Assembly: GCA_947589335.1 (NCBI GenBank)
Contig: CANPZH010000066.1
Span: 1 to 8,068, forward strand
DNA: 8,068 bases
Direction: 5' to 3'
Source of the DNA: an uncultured Clostridia bacterium
Lineage (GTDB): Bacteria > Bacillota > Clostridia > Christensenellales > Borkfalkiaceae
The notes under the pieces: model-generated
What the model saw: only the letters and a program-made list of their open reading frames with translations
Told to the model about the DNA's origin: nothing
Databases searched by the model: none
Translations under genes and position numbers: made by a program
Shown here: positions 7,191 through 8,068 of the stretch, in pieces
How positions within the stretch are numbered: the stretch's first letter is position 1
Layout: every line of letters begins with the position of its first letter

Positions 7191-7221
7191 AGCGCGGCGC
7201 GGGCAATTTTGCCCGCGCCGC
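7191..7221. repeat. GC-rich hairpin repeat, copy 1 (downstream of ileS)
   Basis: A 31-nt sequence identical to 7875-7905. Bases 7194-7206 and 7209-7221 are exact reverse complements: 11 G/C pairs closed by A-T pairs, with a T-rich centre. It lies 24 nt after the ileS stop and 16 nt beyond the stop of the leftward membrane-protein gene. It may serve as a terminator for both, although only loosely U-rich sequence follows in either direction (TTCTTAT on +, CTTTCCTTATT on -). Confidence 0.85.
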
Positions 7222-7237
7222 TTCTTATAAGATATTT

Positions 7238-7576
7238 TTAATCGGCTTTCCCTTTTTTTGCGATTTCTTGCAGATAATGGATTTGCAAAAGTTTATACGA
7301 AAAAGCGATCTTCATCACAAAGTATGTGCAAACCGCGACGACCGCGCCGATGACGACCCAAATCAACCAACACAAAAAGCCGTTCGGTAATTGCATTATG
7401 CCGTAGTGGTGGGAGCCGTAGTAGCCGTGGTAGTAAAAAACGCAAGGATCGACGATTCCCCAAATAGAGAACAGTGCGAGCAAAATTACTGCCGCGATAA
7501 AGGGGAGCTTCTTATATGCCGAAAAATAGCCGAGTTGTTCCTGTAATTTCGTTTCCTTTGACTGTTTGTTTTCCAT
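7238..7576 (-). CDS. Small two-helix membrane protein of unknown function
   Basis: I do not recognise a family for this 112-residue protein. It has a charged N-terminal segment (~residues 1-25, Lys/Glu/Gln rich), a first hydrophobic helix at about 26-44, an intervening loop rich in Tyr, His and Gly (FYYHGYYGSHHYG), a second longer hydrophobic stretch at about 66-90, and a basic cytosolic-looking tail ending KKGKAD. The two-helix layout predicts both ends in the cytosol and the aromatic/His loop outside. The start is well supported: GGAGGA at 7588-7583 lies 6 nt upstream of ATG 7576. The gene is clearly AT-richer than ileS and divergently paired with an XRE regulator, with which it shares a promoter/operator region. 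The pairing suggests control by that regulator; a stress or host-defence role is possible but not shown by the sequence. Confidence 0.85.
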   Translation of the reverse strand: MENKQSKETKLQEQLGYFSAYKKLPFIAAVILLALFSIWGIVDPCVFYYHGYYGSHHYGIMQLPNGFLCWLIWVVIGAVVAVCTYFVMKIAFSYKLLQIHYLQEIAKKGKAD

Positions 7577-7604
7577 TTTTTATCCTCCGAATATTTCTAC
7601 CGAT

Positions 7605-7634
7605 AGTATATCATACCTAATTAGGTATTGTCAA
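7605..7634 (-). promoter_or_regulatory. Promoter of the small membrane-protein gene
   Basis: On the minus strand TTGACA (7634-7629) and TATACT (7610-7605) are 18 nt apart. The transcript should start near 7598, giving a leader of about 20 nt that contains the GGAGGA site. The spacer contains the whole first palindrome (7614-7627). Confidence 0.8.
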
Positions 7635-7649
7635 TACCTAATTAGGTAA
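7613..7649. promoter_or_regulatory. Tandem palindromic operators in the divergent promoter region
   Basis: The perfect 14-bp palindrome TACCTAATTAGGTA occurs at 7614-7627 and 7635-7648; the first copy extends to a 16-bp palindrome (7613-7628). The copies are 21 bp apart start to start, two helical turns, so two bound dimers would lie on the same face. They are joined by TTGTCAA (7628-7634), which carries the overlapping -35 boxes of both genes. Position, symmetry and the adjacent XRE gene make these very likely the binding sites of that regulator. Confidence 0.82.
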
Positions 7650-7657
7650 TTTATATA
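7628..7657 (+). promoter_or_regulatory. Promoter of the XRE regulator gene
   Basis: TTGTCA (7628-7633), 18-nt spacer, TATATA (7652-7657) is the mirror image in position of the leftward promoter. The second palindrome fills the spacer. A better -10 by sequence, TATAAT at 7656-7661, would need a 22-nt spacer but ends exactly 6 nt before the ATG. Either way the leader is only a few bases or absent. Confidence 0.6.
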
Positions 7658-7667
7658 TAATATTTTT

Positions 7668-7871
7668 ATGACGTTTTCGGAATTATTGCAAAATTTGTTG
7701 GCGGAGTTCGGAATCACACAGGCAAAACTTTCGCGGGACACGGGTATTCCAAAAACGACGATCAGTGGGTGGCTGAACGCCGGGCGATTGCCGGATTTTC
7801 GGTCGATACGGATTCTTTGTATCTATTTCGATATCAGCGCAGACGAACTTTTGCAGATCAAGAGAAAATAA
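7668..7871 (+). CDS. XRE (Cro/CI) family transcriptional regulator, single HTH domain
   Basis: The 67-residue protein is little more than one HTH_3 domain: a helix at 3-13, the helix-turn-helix at about 17-37 (TQAKLSRDTGIPKTTISGWLNAG) and closing helices through residue 65. That is the size of small SinR/Cro-like repressors with no separate ligand or dimerisation domain. It should bind DNA as a dimer, and the two perfect palindromes just upstream are the obvious sites, predicting autoregulation together with control of the divergent membrane-protein gene. There is no Shine-Dalgarno before ATG 7668; the upstream bases are only A and T, so leaderless translation is likely. The base composition is AT-rich like its partner gene and unlike the rest of the window, which suggests transfer. 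A GC-rich hairpin starts 4 nt after the stop. Confidence 0.9.
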   Translation: MTFSELLQNLLAEFGITQAKLSRDTGIPKTTISGWLNAGRLPDFRSIRILCIYFDISADELLQIKRK

Positions 7872-7874
7872 CGG

Positions 7875-7905
7875 AGCGCGGCGCGGGCAATTTTGCCCGC
7901 GCCGC
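7875..7905. repeat. GC-rich hairpin repeat, copy 2 (downstream of the XRE gene)
   Basis: Identical over 31 nt to 7191-7221 and in the same orientation as judged by the AATTTT centre. It starts 4 nt after the XRE stop, so each gene of the divergent pair ends at one copy. No T-run follows on the + strand (GCCCGCTTAT), so termination here would rest on the hairpin alone. Confidence 0.85.
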
Positions 7906-8068
7906 GCCCGCTTATGGCGATGTGAATGAGATTCCTCCTCCCTTCGGTCGTCGGAATGACGTAGGTGGGAATGGTTTTGCATTCCATCCCCCTTGCTGTC
8001 CCTTTTAGGGAAAGTGGCGAACGCAGTGAGCCGAAAGGGTTTTGACAAACTTTCGGAAAACCCCTCAG
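7906..8068. repeat. Non-coding, inverted-repeat-rich DNA, probable dispersed repeat (continues past window)
   Basis: No credible gene is present. The stretch has a chain of short inverted repeats: ATTCC/GGAAT at 7931-7935/7953-7957, GGAATG/CATTCC at 7968-7973/7980-7985, CCCTTT/AAAGGG at 8000-8005/8034-8039 enclosing GGC/GCC at 8016-8018/8030-8032, and GGGTTTT/AAAACCC at 8037-8043/8057-8063. Phrases such as GTCGGAATGAC, GAACGCAGTGAGCCGAAAGGG-like text and the final AACCCCTCAG recall intergenic repeats I associate with gut Clostridia genomes. That recollection could not be checked here. Confidence 0.5.

Noticed and set aside
7613..7649. Two identical palindromes considered as a minimal CRISPR or a recombination site
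   Set aside because: Only two copies with a 7-nt gap that carries -35 boxes; the promoter geometry explains them as operators.

Overview
The window looks like chromosomal DNA from a GC-rich member of the Bacillota, most likely a gut-type Clostridia lineage. The evidence is a class I T-box leader in front of ileS, a type 2 (long) isoleucyl-tRNA synthetase, sigma-70-like promoters, and a 3' end resembling the dispersed repeats of gut Clostridia. That placement is inference; no marker gene here fixes the taxon.

Layout. Bases 1-1735 (+): the 3' part of a magnesium channel gene (mgtE), then an RdgB-type nucleotide pyrophosphatase and a YfcE-type phosphodiesterase. The three genes are tightly packed (a 3-nt gap, then a 4-nt overlap), so they form an operon end. 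A hairpin at 1770-1800 with an A-run on one side and a T-run on the other ends this unit and, from the other side, a leftward pair. Bases 1830-3417 (-): a HAD-family hydrolase followed by an EamA/DMT transporter. Bases 3511-3735 (+): a stand-alone heavy-metal-associated (HMA) domain protein. Bases 3765-7166 (+): promoter, T-box riboswitch with AUC specifier, and ileS. Bases 7191-7905: an AT-rich insert-like module of a small membrane protein (-) and an XRE-family regulator (+). They are divergently transcribed from one compact promoter region carrying two identical palindromes 21 bp apart, and the module is bracketed by two identical 31-nt GC-rich hairpin sequences. Bases 7906-8068: no gene, only inverted-repeat-rich DNA that looks like a dispersed repeat.

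The housekeeping genes (Mg2+ uptake, nucleotide pool cleaning, tRNA charging) are ordinary. Two patterns deserve a second look. First, four gene starts (EamA, HAD, HMA, XRE) have a -10-like hexamer exactly 6 nt before the ATG, which predicts leaderless mRNAs; the ileS and membrane-protein genes have good Shine-Dalgarno sites instead. Second, the XRE/membrane-protein module has a nearly mirror-symmetric control region: the two -35 boxes overlap and each promoter spacer is filled by a copy of the operator-like palindrome. I see no CRISPR array, rRNA, tRNA, transposase or integrase.
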